In this document: positions 1 through 10,630 of the stretch, piece by piece
Layout: each line of letters begins with the position of its first letter
How positions within the stretch are numbered: the first letter of the stretch is position 1
Assembly (NCBI GenBank): GCA_963920635.1
Contig: OY987298.1
Span: forward strand, 131,759,735-131,823,734
Length of the DNA: 64,000 nucleotides
Origin: Pseudeuparius sepicola
Lineage: Eukaryota; Arthropoda; Insecta; Coleoptera; Anthribidae
Reading direction: 5' to 3'
Translations under genes and position numbers: made by a program
Notes under the pieces: model-generated
What the model was told of the DNA's origin: nothing
Seen by the model: only the letters and a program-made list of their open reading frames with translations
Database searches by the model: none

Positions 1-4
1 TATA

Positions 5-1193
5 CAGTGTCACCATTAAAGTCCGCACCATATATGTTTTTTTTAATATCTTTAAATTTGATGTGGGGAACAGTTTTTGCTTCAAATTAGAGCAAAAATT
101 ACATTAACAGTTGTGGCCAAGCGATCTCTCTTGGCTGTCAAATTTTAAATTTGTTACAGAAAGTAACGGAAGTGGCATTTCTAAATCGAATTTGAAAAAA
201 GTATACCTATTTGAAAAAGATATTTCTACTCCAATTTTATGTACGTGTGCAAACTTGCAATTCGTTTGCCATGGCCAACTTACTGTTTTAACAATTTACT
301 TATTACAAGAAATTATGTTTTCAGAAAAGGTGAGAAAACAAAAACTCTAATTAAAACAATGGCTTCTTTTGACAGTTTCAATGTATCTACATCTATTTGA
401 TATTAAGATTAAATACTCGTATTACACAAATAAATTAATTTCTACCAGTTAAATAAACTTTGGATTTGTAAAATAGTATATTATACACTTAGGTTGAGAA
501 GTGAGCCGTTATTTACTGAGCATTTTTATATCCTGAGGCGCGTAGCGTCGAAGGATATAATATGCGAGGTAAATAATGGCCTTCTCAACCGAAGTGTATA
601 GGTATATAGAATTTTTTTACTACTAACATTGGAATATTGCCATATTTTACATATTTGATTATATTTTGATATTTTAGTCATTTCTCGCTTTTTCAAATAC
701 TTCGAAATATCAAGTAGCCTGGGAGTTCAGTTGTCAAGCTGATAAAATGAAACTAATTTTTAAATGTCATATAGAAAAGTTTTCATTGTTTACCTAGGTA
801 TTTTTTATTATCATTATTTACCTAGAGAGAGAAATATTACTTCTCATTAGAGGAATGTGGTAAATAATGGTGATTTCTCAGGTTCGTAGTAAAAAAAAAT
901 TATTTGATAAAAATATCAAAAATTGCAAGTTCATCCTATGCTTTTGAAGTTTTTCAAACGTACATAAAATCGCAGTAGAAATATCTTTTTCAAATATATT
1001 TTTTTCAAGTTCGTTTTAGAAATGCCGCACTTTCCGCCACTTTCTGAAACAAATGTCAAGTTTGACAGCTAACAAAGATCGCTTGACCACAACTGTTAAT
1101 GTAATTTTTGCTCAAATTTGAAGCTAAAACTGTTCCCGACATCAAATTGTAACCAAAGCTATTTAAAAAAGTCAATAGGTAATGGTGACACTG
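5..1193. mobile_element. Tc1/mariner-type foldback MITE with long TIRs
   Basis: The tips are CAGTGTCACCATTA and its reverse complement TAATGGTGACACTG. TA flanks both ends (3-4 and 1194-1195). The arms match imperfectly over about 250 bp: for example the segment with 'ttacattaacagttgtgg' near 100 returns inverted near 1085. No transposase is present, so it is non-autonomous. The TA duplication and CAGTG tips suggest the Tc1/mariner superfamily by inference. A separate short palindrome lies at 483-598. Confidence 0.8.
483..598. repeat. Short imperfect palindrome inside the first MITE
   Basis: Two arms of about 45-50 bp run from 'tacacttaggttgagaag' to its near reverse complement 'cttctcaaccgaagtgta'. 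The centre contains 'ggcgcgtagcgtcg'. It lies in the loop of the 5-1193 element and may be a nested insertion or its original core. Confidence 0.55.
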
Positions 1194-1486
1194 TATAGGT
1201 ACATAGATACTTCGTATTGTCATTTCAGAAAATTCTTTTTTATGAGTGAAATCTATCATTACACGAATTATTGTTTTTGTACGAAGAGTAAGAAATATAA
1301 ACAAATATACCTAACTATACAAATAAATATGGTAGTGCTAAAATTCAATAATCAAGATGAAGATGGCACGTAAAGTATTGTTCTATAAAAAGTCCTGAAT
1401 TTTGGGTAGTATACGTGAAGTAGTTTGATGGTATTTTAATTTATTATATTGGCATTAGTTCAGTTCTGGAAAATTTAAAGTAAATA

Positions 1487-2830
1487 GAGGTGGGTTGCCA
1501 CCAAACGTTTTCATTTTTTTGGAAAGGGAATTGAGGTTCAACTCGAATTTTTATACGGGGATCGATCAAAAAGTTATCGCAAAGAGTCTCTTTTTTCAAA
1601 ATAATAAAATCTAATTTTTTATCTTCACAACCACTATAAAACCTTTAAACAGTATTCCTGAGTATTCAGGTTTTACCAAATACCTTTCGGTTTTAGCGGA
1701 AATGAAAGTGACTTTCTGTGTTTTATAATTTACACATTTCTTAAACCACTATAGGGTTCTTTTTTTTTAATTCTGAATCCAACGATAAATAATTTGACCT
1801 ATTTATCTTAATTCTTTTCCTAGATATTTTTTAAAAAATACCGCCAAACTAGATAAAATGGTCTCTTGTATCATTGTTTGATGTTCGTTCCTAGTGGGCC
1901 AAACATTAGTATCAGATTTATGAAAAATAAAGTCAGCCATGCAAATAAAACTGACAATCAAGTAGGCTGTCAATTCAACATATCTACATATCTATCAGAC
2001 TAATTTCAAATTTTGTTGCTAGGTATATAGTTACTAGTTACAGCGTATAAAAATGGTTTTGAAAGAAGAATGCTGTGACATTTTAGAGATTTTATCAAAA
2101 ATAACAACAGATAGGTACGTATAAACTTTGAGGAAGTTTTCTCGTAAATATCCAAATAGAGCTTCATCTATACTCGAATGTAAGCTATATCGAAGATTTA
2201 GATCGATAGGAAGTAAAATTAATCTGACAGTTAAGTAGAAATGTTGAATTGACAGCCTACTTGATTGTCAGTTTTATTATGCCATGGCTAACTTGATTAG
2301 TCATAAATTTGGTTTGAATGTGTTTGGCCAACATCAGTCACTGACATGTGAGAGATGGTCTCTTACGAATTTTGTCTCTTGTATATGGAAGTTTTAGATC
2401 GGCAGAAAGTGAAATTATCGCAAATTTTCATAAATCTTGTTCTAATATTTGGCCTACTCGCATCGAATATCAGACACTGACATAAGAGACAATAATGTGA
2501 TCTAGTTTGATGGAGCTTCTTTGGTAAATATCTCCGAAACGGTTGGAGACAAATATATCAAAGTATACCGTTGGATTCAGAAATTAAAAACGAATCCTAT
2601 AATGGTTAAAAGAAATGTGTAGGTAAGTAGTTGTCAAATACAGAAAATCATTTTCATATCCGCAAAAAAAAGAAGTTATTTCAAAAAACTGAATATTCAG
2701 AAATGCTAAGTAAAGGTTCTCTAATAGCTGTGTATAGGTAACAGATTAGATGCAAACTCCGAGTATATTGCTCTCAAGTTCCCCTTAATTTTTCAATTTT
2801 CCCCTCTTTCCACTTGAATGACCCACCCTG
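1487..2830. mobile_element. Foldback MITE with long degenerate TIRs
   Basis: The right end reads GACCCACCCTG followed by TA (2831-2832). The left end, after TA at 1485-1486, is the degraded GAGGTGGGTT. Arms of several hundred bases are inverted copies: 'aactgacaatcaagtaggc' near 1950 returns as 'gcctacttgattgtcag' near 2255, and 'ttctgaatccaacg' near 1771 returns near 2570. No coding capacity is seen. It is probably Tc1/mariner-type by the TA flanks. Confidence 0.65.
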
Positions 2831-3012
2831 TACATAAAATTAAATGTAAACAGAAATTAAAAAAATATATGTATTTCTTATTTTTTTGTTTGTTACATCT
2901 TTATTTCTTCCGCAAATTCATCTGGATACGTTAGAATGAAAGGAGAAGTAAAATAAAAGTAATCTGGGGCTTAAACTGAAAACAATGTGGGTATTGTTGT
3001 AAGAGCAATATA

Positions 3013-4266
3013 CAGGGTGTCCAACTTTAAAATTGTACAAATCCATAAAATCTTCATTTTTGGGGATAATCGCCTAAACTTGTTTTTGTTCGAAAGGCCT
3101 TCAAAAACCGCTTCTTCTGACCTTCTTGCCATTTTCAAAATGCAAATCCAGAGCCGACTGCGACTTTTTTATACCCCCGGTTTTCACGAAAACCATTCAG
3201 CGATTTTTTTATTTAAAATCTGACCCCACAACATTATTCAGAACACCCCAAAACCCCCATATACCAAATTTGAACAAAAAATATACAGGGAGTTCCATTC
3301 TGTAGAGGGTCAAAGTTGAGCAAATTAGGAATTTTAAAGATATCTGGCGAGTCAAGAGTGCTATGGAATCCCTTCAAAACACTTGAATAGTCAACAGGAC
3401 CACTCAAAATATTGATGTGAAAAGATTTAGTACAAAAATATACAGGGTATTTTTCTCTGAACCATCTCAAAATTCTGAAATTTTGTGAAACTTATACCGA
3501 CCAAGAGTGCTCTGGAATCATTGAAAAAATATTGATAAACACAGAAGTAATGTATTTCTTTACAAAACGCCAACTAACAAATAAAAACAATTTAAATTAT
3601 TGGAGCTTTCTCAAGAAAGTCACTGTCTAAAATGATACATTTTCTGTGCGTTTCCTGTTGTGACGCACCAGCCACCTTAACTGATATGGATATTGACTGG
3701 CAGGCTTCTGTATTTTTCAGATTTAGTTTGTTTATATAGCATCTGGAGCGGTTTTGATATACTCGATTTTTGACCCGTATTATAAAGTTCCAAAAATTCA
3801 GTAATTTGAGATGGCACAGATAAGAACACTCTGTATATTTTGTATTGGACTTTTGCACACCAATACCTTGAGTGGTCCTATTGACCATCCAGCTGTTTTG
3901 AGGGAATTCCATGGCACACATGACTTGGCACATGCCTTTAAAATTCGTATTTTGCCCAAATTTGACACCCTGCAGAATGGAACTCCCTGTATATATTTTA
4001 TTCAAATTTGATATATAGGGGTTTTTGGGTGTTCTGATTAATGCTGTGGGGTCAGATTTTAAATAAAAAATACGCTAAATGGTTTTCGTGAAAATCGGGG
4101 GTATAAAAAAAAGTCGCTGCCGGCCCTGAATTTGCATTTTCAAAATGGCAGGAATATCGAAAGAAGGAGTTTTTGAAGGCCTTTCAAAGAAAAAAAAAGT
4201 TTAGGCTTTTATCTAAAAAAAATGAAGATTTTACGGATTTGTACAGTTATAAAGTTAGACACCCTG
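3013..4266. mobile_element. Foldback MITE, CAGGGTGTCCAAC family
   Basis: Tips CAGGGTGTCCAACTTTA and TAAAGTTAGACACCCTG are flanked by TA at 3011-3012 and 4267-4268. The arms match for about 300 bp, including a 'tacccccggttttcacgaaaacc' motif near 3171 and its inverse near 4085. Internal 'atacagggagttcc' copies suggest an older nested end. A half copy of the same family lies near 38890-39125. Open frames here are antisense shadows of the arms. Confidence 0.82.
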
Positions 4267-5618
4267 TAGACCAGAAGTAACAAAAAAGTCGGTTAAGGAA
4301 GAAACTAAAACGTCATCAAAAGTATGTTTGGTTGCCTGTATCAATAAAATTTTATTTACAATCCCAAAATCTGGTTTTTAGTGCAGCATTTAATTTTTTT
4401 ATACCGTTTTTTAAGTTTATGATGATAATATAGGTGTGTAAAGTAGTAGTTGAGGTAAAGCGAAATAATTTTAAACTACTTATTTGATGCCATTAATGCA
4501 CATTCCTTCCAGGTAAAAAATACAGGTTACCACAACAAATTAAAATATAGGTAGGTAAGTAATTTAAATTCACAATGCAATGTTCGGAAACGGGCCTTGT
4601 AATTATTTATGGTATGAGTTAATTTTAAGCAGTAAATATGCATTCAAGGTTAAAGCTACATCTCCTAATAATGTAGCAATTTGTTATGCCCACAAACCAT
4701 ATAGCTCTCGGGAAGAATGAATATAGAAAGTAGTCTAAATAGTACAGGATTTTTTTTGAATATCTTCATTTGGCCATGACATCATCATTGTTTTATTGCA
4801 AAAAAAATGAAATTTTAATTTCTAATGACAACGGATAGAATTAAGAGAATGCATAAGTCCAATGTCCAAAGGCAATTCACATAACATCATCCGCATATCT
4901 TAACATAGTGTTCCTAATACATACGGAAGTATCGAAAAAATCGGCCCGGTGGTTTTGTACTATACATGTGACACGAAGTTTCATCTCTAAACGTTATTTT
5001 TACAAGAAATTCTATCGGTTAAATAATTTTATGGCACCATAATGAATATTCCATTCCTAAAATCGTTGTTGCAATTTTCCCAGATAGCGTCTACTAATAT
5101 CATCAAGATTGCCATGGACTCATGGAATAAACGAAGCATCTACAGTTTCACAGTTCATATTATTTGGCATGTCGACTTATTTTGAAAACTTCGTGACACA
5201 TCGTTTTTTATATATTTTCGTATTTATTGCTGATGATGTTGCGTGAATTGATACACTAGGTGATTCTTAACCCATTGGCAACCTAATATTTGCAAGATAC
5301 TCGGTAGCGTTTACACAAGGCACTCTCAAAAAGTGATTTTAATTTTTTGTACATAAGTTGTGAACACTCGGTAAATATAAGTTACAATATTGAAACTTGG
5401 AGTTTGTGGGTTCCAGATGTGCCTAATAATCGATAGAGGTATTTTTTTTTTGTAAAATATGCTTTCGTCATGTTTGGGTTCTTATTTTTGTTATCGTAGT
5501 AGGCTATGGAAAATTTGAATCTTAAAAAATCCATACCAGGGTGTAGAGCTTTCGTATCAATAGGTATATTTTTACTAAAATTGAAACACACTGTATAAGT
5601 GCCTATAGATACTTATTA
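4267..5618. other. Intergenic stretch without recognised gene
   Basis: Low-complexity AT-rich DNA. I found no exon, RNA gene or bounded element. A 69-codon minus-strand frame at 5382-5591 shows no family resemblance and is treated as chance. Confidence 0.5.
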
Positions 5619-6468
5619 CTAAAACGCGGAATATATGCAAATTGCATATATATGCATTTTTTGCATATATTAACTATATAACTATATTTTTGTGCATATT
5701 TGCATGTTTTTCCTATACTTATTTATAGATATAAGATATAACCAAGATTATGAGAGCCCAGAGACAACTCGCAGTGTGTAGTGCAAAGTCAAGAAATCCT
5801 GAAAAATGCGGATGCAGCTAACCAACTTGTGTTTATTAAAGTTAATTTTAGTTTTATACCAGATATAATTCTTTCATTAGAAAGTAGAAATTTAGGTTTA
5901 AGCGAATAGGTTGATTTTGTTCAAACATTTTCCGCTAAATGTAGAAAGGTTCCCGGTGATGTAGGTATTAAAGTTAGAAAAAAATTAGAAGATCTAGTGT
6001 TGAAGAATGAAGGGTTCAAATCTTTAGTGGCAGTAAAGAGTATTTTTGATGGTCAATTATCGAACGAAGTTGCACCTTGGCCATATACCTTACTACCCAA
6101 ATTAAAATATTGTCCTATTACATCGGCAGATGTTGAGAAAAGCTTTTCTATATATAAACATATTTTTACCGACAGAAAAGATTTTTATTGGAAAACTTTG
6201 AAAAGTATTTAATCATACAATATCAAATTAAAATGTTTTTATATATTTTACGAGGTACCTATTTTATGTATTTGTTTTCCTTTAATTTTTCTTAAAATAA
6301 ACCCTTTCTCTAAAATCAGTTTTGGTGTTTTTTAAGGTACATATAATATAAATGCATATTATTGCATATTTGGCCAAATAAATGCATATTATTGCATATT
6401 TTAAATAAAAATTATGCATATATATGCGCATATTTCGATTGAAATTAAATGCATATATTCCGCCCTTT
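5619..6468. mobile_element. Non-autonomous hAT element with tgcatat subterminal repeats
   Basis: A perfect 8-bp duplication ACTTATTA flanks it (5611-5618 and 6469-6476). The ends share CGGAATATATGCA inverted. The subterminal regions are packed with TGCATAT/ATATGCA motifs, typical of hAT transposase binding zones. The centre keeps the C-terminal part of a hAT transposase. The 8-bp TSD supports hAT directly; the internal fragment supports it independently. Confidence 0.85.
5835..6212 (+). pseudogene. hAT transposase C-terminal fragment
   Basis: The translation ends with a stretch containing P-I-T-S-A-D-V-E-K-S-F-S followed by Y-K and D-R-K. This is the hAT C-terminal dimerisation signature, of the type seen in CGGBP1-like insect transposases. 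An in-frame stop near 5909 breaks the upstream part, and no RNase-H-like catalytic region is left. Only about 120 codons survive. It lies wholly inside the 5619-6468 hAT element, of which it is the remnant coding region. Confidence 0.75.
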
Positions 6469-6666
6469 ACTTATTACTTTAGGTATGCATTAGATCGTCA
6501 TCTTGTGCTTGTTATTTGTTATTTGAATGACAAAAGTAAATACAGGTGGTATTATCTTTGGAGCACATAGATATAAAAGAAACGTTTTTTATTAGTTTCT
6601 ATGGCTTGCAAATTTCAATGGAGAATCGTTGAGATAAACAACTAGGAACAAGGACATTTTCGTTAC

Positions 6667-7452
6667 CTTATAATATTTGAACATCAAGTTATTACACCAG
6701 CAATCTCCGTGGGTAATAACTATTTTATACTTCTCGTCTTTGTAGTCTACCGCATAGAAATTTTCTACTAATTTCGAAAGTCTTTCCAGGGCTTCTATAG
6801 CTACTTTGTTATCTTCCACCACTTTAATCGCAGATTGGAACTGTGCCGCTCTCGCTTCAATCCACCCCTCGTTATTTGCAAGGATTTGTTCATCGAATAT
6901 TGTTTCTCCTAAATCTTTAGTTAGTTTCTTAAAATTTTCTGGATAAATCTTACTGTAGGCCAGCGAAGTTGCATGCCATCTGGCATAACTTCTTATTACC
7001 AACTCCACATGTTCTGCATTGAAAGGTAATTTCCGATTCCAAAGTGTGTATCCAGACTCGCGAAGGTTTTCCAGAATGATACATTCATTGCAGTTGTCAG
7101 AACATGTTCCATACACTCTGGCGTAGTCTGCAAATGGTTTTATTATGTTGAATTCTTTTTGAAATGCACTAAACTCTGGAAAAATTGTAGTGTACAAAAA
7201 TGTTTCTCTTTGGTATGCGTATGCTATAGGCGCTGTTGTTCTTAATTTTGCATGAGTTTGCGCTGATTTCATTACTAAGTAAAGTTTTTTGCTTGTTACT
7301 TTATCAGTGAGCGTTACTAACTTGATAATCCCGAGATAGTTGTCACCCTTGATGGACCCGCTGTTGACGTCGATGTCGAAATCTACAAGGCCCTCTTCCT
7401 TTGCGATATTGGTCAAGAGATCGCAGTGAAGCGCTGGCATATCGGTCGACAT
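6667..7452 (-). CDS. EcKL gene 1, first exon (CHK/ecdysteroid kinase-like)
   Basis: This exon encodes the N-terminal 262 residues of a CHK kinase-like protein (EcKL family, PF02958). ATP-dependent phosphotransfer to a small hydroxylated molecule such as an ecdysteroid is the family's presumed activity. Visible landmarks are the nucleotide-binding region (S-G-S-I-K-G-D-N-Y-L-G), a conserved 'lysine' segment (L-Y-L-V-M-K) and the catalytic HGDCWCNN near the exon end. I chose the ATG at 7452 because the four sister genes begin at the same place; an ATG at 7518 adds 22 unrelated residues. The exon ends after F-K-Y-Y-K with GTAACG, a phase-0 donor matching its paralogues. The second exon with the DWQ motif is absent down to position 1. 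It is therefore either left of the window beyond a TE-filled intron, or lost. The family call is secure; the substrate is not known. Confidence 0.85.
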
Positions 7453-7635
7453 GGTTGGGATGAACGGTATAACACGACTGTTATTAGATGCTGTTTGTGT
7501 ATGCTTAAAAATAATCAAACTAAACGGACTGGAGTCTGGCCTTGCGTAAATTCATCACAGAGTGGAACTCGGCAGCGCTCATCAGGATTGATAGTAATCG
7601 CGTTCGTATTATCATTGAAAATTCAAGTATGCCTA

Positions 7636-8383
7636 CAGGTTGTCTACTGACGGAGGGCCACGTGGAAATATCTTGACACATTTGACTTTTCGGAGAACTT
7701 TAATTGAAAGAAAAATGGCCTTCTGAGGCGCCAGCTTTGTATAAAAACATATTCGAGATCCATGACCGAGTTTACGAGATATTTATGAAAAACACGAAAA
7801 TTGCGCAAACGTCTTCGGCTTGTAACTTTTTTGTTTCAAGAGTTAGTGAAAAGTTTCTTAACTAAATGAGTGGGCAAAATTAATTGCTTTCTGCATACTG
7901 TATCAGAATTTGTAGAAATGCCATAAATATAAATACATATTTTATGCACCCTGAGTCACAAGCGCTACATATCCCTTGCGCTGGAAAAACAAACAAAAGT
8001 TTAGAAGGCTTGGCAAAATGCTTTGAAAGTTCGGTTAAATGAACTACAGTTGTCGACTTAGTTAATTTCACAGCACACTATACTTAATACTTGCACAGTG
8101 CAAATTTTTTAAATTTTCTGCGAGGACTCTGCATCTAGCATATTTTTAAAAAATTCTAATATACATTCATGCATTGAAAAACAACAGCAAGCAGCTACTA
8201 TCATTTAATTAAATTGATAACTTCGGCATTTTTCGGTTTCTTCGAAAATATCTCAGCAAGTACAGGCCATGGATCTCGAATGTGTTTTTACACAATACTA
8301 GCCCATCAAACAGGCATTTTTTCGCAAGTAGGTACACATTTGTCAAGATATTTCCAAGTAACCCTCCGTCGATAGACACCCTG
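7636..8383. mobile_element. Foldback MITE upstream of EcKL gene 1
   Basis: Tips CAGGTTGTCTACTGACGGAGGG and the inverse of CAGGGTGTCTATCGACGGAGGG are flanked by TA. The arms also share 'atctcgaatgtgtttttac' and its inverse. It begins 184 bp upstream of the EcKL gene 1 start codon, so it occupies the promoter-proximal region. No coding capacity is seen. Confidence 0.8.
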
Positions 8384-8803
8384 TATATGAGTGCTTTAAA
8401 GAGAGGGCAATCATCGACGCAGTTTTATCGCTACTAATTATGTTTAGTTTAAAATAATAGTAAGGTAGGTAAAGAAATGTCAGTTCCAACTTTTGTTCAT
8501 TGACGGGCCGTAAACTTCACTTTATGATTAAGTTTTGTAGGCATTAAGTGGCACATTAACGCAATCTTTACAACTAATCGTAGGAGGCCATGCAACTAAT
8601 AATAAACATTAAATATAGCGAACATGAAGACTGACTTTGTTGATTCCGTTTCTAAGCAACCGACGGGGCAAAGCCGTCTCATTACCTGATTCAATTTTTG
8701 ACACGCAAATAATTTTATGACGTTATTTAGTTCTTTATTTATGCATGCTTGCTTTATATCTAGGCAATGAATAACATTTTAAATGAACCTCGGGTGTTAT
8801 AAT

Positions 8804-10004
8804 TAGGGATTCACAATATTCAAGAAATTTCTTGATCTTGACTTGAATTCAAGAAATTTTCAAGTCAAGAAATCTGAAACGGTTTCCAAGACAAGTCAAG
8901 ATTTTCTATTTCAAGATCAAGATTTCTTGTCAAGAAACCAAGAAATTCATGAATTTATTGAAATTAAGTTTTATTAGTATAGACCGGATAAAAAAAGCGC
9001 AAAAATTGAAAAAAAGTGCTTAAAAAGCACAAAACTTGCCAAAAAAGCATCAAATAAGCGAATTGAGAAAAAAATAAATGTTTAAAAATTATGTAAACAT
9101 ACGTGAAAAAGTTCAAATAAGCACAAAGGGAAAAAAGCCTAAAACCTCAAAAAAAGCAAAAAAAAACACAACAACAGCTATCGCGATATACTTAATTTTG
9201 GGTAACTCGTGATGCTTAAAATCCTGTCTTTAATATAGACTGAAGAAAAAGCGCAAAAAATTGGAAAAAGCACAAAAAAAACTGTGGCAATATACTTATG
9301 GTTTCGCCTACTTCGTGTAGAAATTAAATATATCATGGTTGCTAATAAAATTCAGCAATAAGCATAATGCTTAAAATCCGGTCTCTCTTTATTAGTAACT
9401 ATAAAATAATAAAGGTAAATTCCTAAGATAATTTACTTAGGTGCATAATTTAGATTTTAATACCTATGAATAAAAAACACGTCTATAAAGCATACAAAAT
9501 TTATTAATCATAAATAAAATCTATGATTTTGATAAACAAAACAATATTCTTTTCATAACACATTAAACAAAAAAATAAAAATGAACTTACAAATACAGCA
9601 AACAAAACATATTCATCTATTCATATTCATGTTATAACCCAAAACAAAAAAAAAATAATTAACTTTAAAATACAACAAGCAAAACCATATTCTTATTATA
9701 ACACAAAACAAATAAATAAAAATTAACTCACAAAATATAACAAAAAAATAATATACCTACTGCTTGGACGTATCCAAGTTGGATAGGTCGGGATTTGAGA
9801 GCCATGAATTTAGACACATTAAACTTCGCGCGCCGCTTCATTTCAAGCACTTTCAAGAAATTTCAAGAAATCTTGAATTCAAGTCAAGACTCTTGCTTTC
9901 AAGAAACCGTCGAGTCAAGGCGTATTTAATTTCTTGATCTTGAATTACAAGTCAAGTCAAGAAATTACGTTCAAGTCAAAATATCTCGACTTGATGAAAC
10001 CCTA
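8804..10004. mobile_element. Non-autonomous hAT element with TCAAGAAAT subterminal repeats
   Basis: A perfect 8-bp duplication GTTATAAT lies at 8796-8803 and 10005-10012. The tips are TAGGGATTCA and TGAAACCCTA. Both subterminal zones carry many copies of TCAAGAAAT and its inverse (8820-8950 and 9840-9985). The interior is A-rich with no reading frame. The 8-bp TSD and TAGGG tip support hAT directly. Confidence 0.88.
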
Positions 10005-10129
10005 GTTATAATGCGTTATTTTCTTCACGCTGCGGATTAAGCGAAATGTATTTCCTAGAAAATATCAAGAGGGATTATGGTCAAGATGTGAGAAAAACTT
10101 AAAATTGTATGGGGCAAAAAGCAACAAAC

Positions 10130-10628
10130 ATACGACGAATTTTACAAACCAATTTTTTATTTTTACAATGTAGAAGACAACAGGTATTACCAAAACATCT
10201 TAAGCAACGTCACTCATTTATTAGTTGAAGACACCCCATTTCAAAACCAAAGTAAAAAATTATACATACCATAATATGGTATCGTATTGTTAACCTCAGA
10301 AAAAATATGGTATCGTATTGTTAACCTCTCAGAAAAAATTGGAAGAACTTTACATAACATACCTTAAAGACAAAAACACCCACCTAATGACAAACAAAGT
10401 AACATTGCTTATAAAATAGCTTGCAAAGACTGCAATGGTGTCTATATCGGACATCAGACCGTCTAAGAGGTTTTTACTTAGGCACCAGGATGTAGGAGCA
10501 TATTCGAACCACTAAACATACAAGCCAAATTATGTCCACAAACAAAACAGCCCTAGCAGAACATGCACCTCAAAAGATACATATTTTTAAAAATCCAACC
10601 ATTTCCTTATCATTTAAACGCCTACTTA
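10130..10628 (+). pseudogene. Penelope-like element relic (RT end plus GIY-YIG)
   Basis: The translation near 10395-10465 reads N-I-A-Y-K-I-A-C-K-D-C-N-G-V-Y-I-G. This is the Y-K-I-x-C..C..V-Y-I-G start of a Penelope-type GIY-YIG endonuclease. It is followed after a gap by K-T-A-L-A-E-H-A near 10543. Upstream, an N-L-S-E-K-I motif marks the RT thumb region, and a 35-40 bp piece with 'tatggtatcgtattgttaacctc' is duplicated in tandem at 10275-10333. Stops and frameshifts are frequent. The mariner element at 10631 truncates or interrupts it. Confidence 0.65.
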
Positions 10629-10630
10629 TA

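Noticed and set aside
3592..4005. 137-codon minus-strand frame
   Set aside because: It runs through the arm of the MITE at 3013-4266; no domain is seen and the frame is not kept in the other arm.
8800..10010. CRISPR-like array from the repeated TCAAGAAAT words
   Set aside because: Spacing is irregular, both orientations are mixed, and the block is bounded by hAT termini with an 8-bp TSD in a eukaryotic context.
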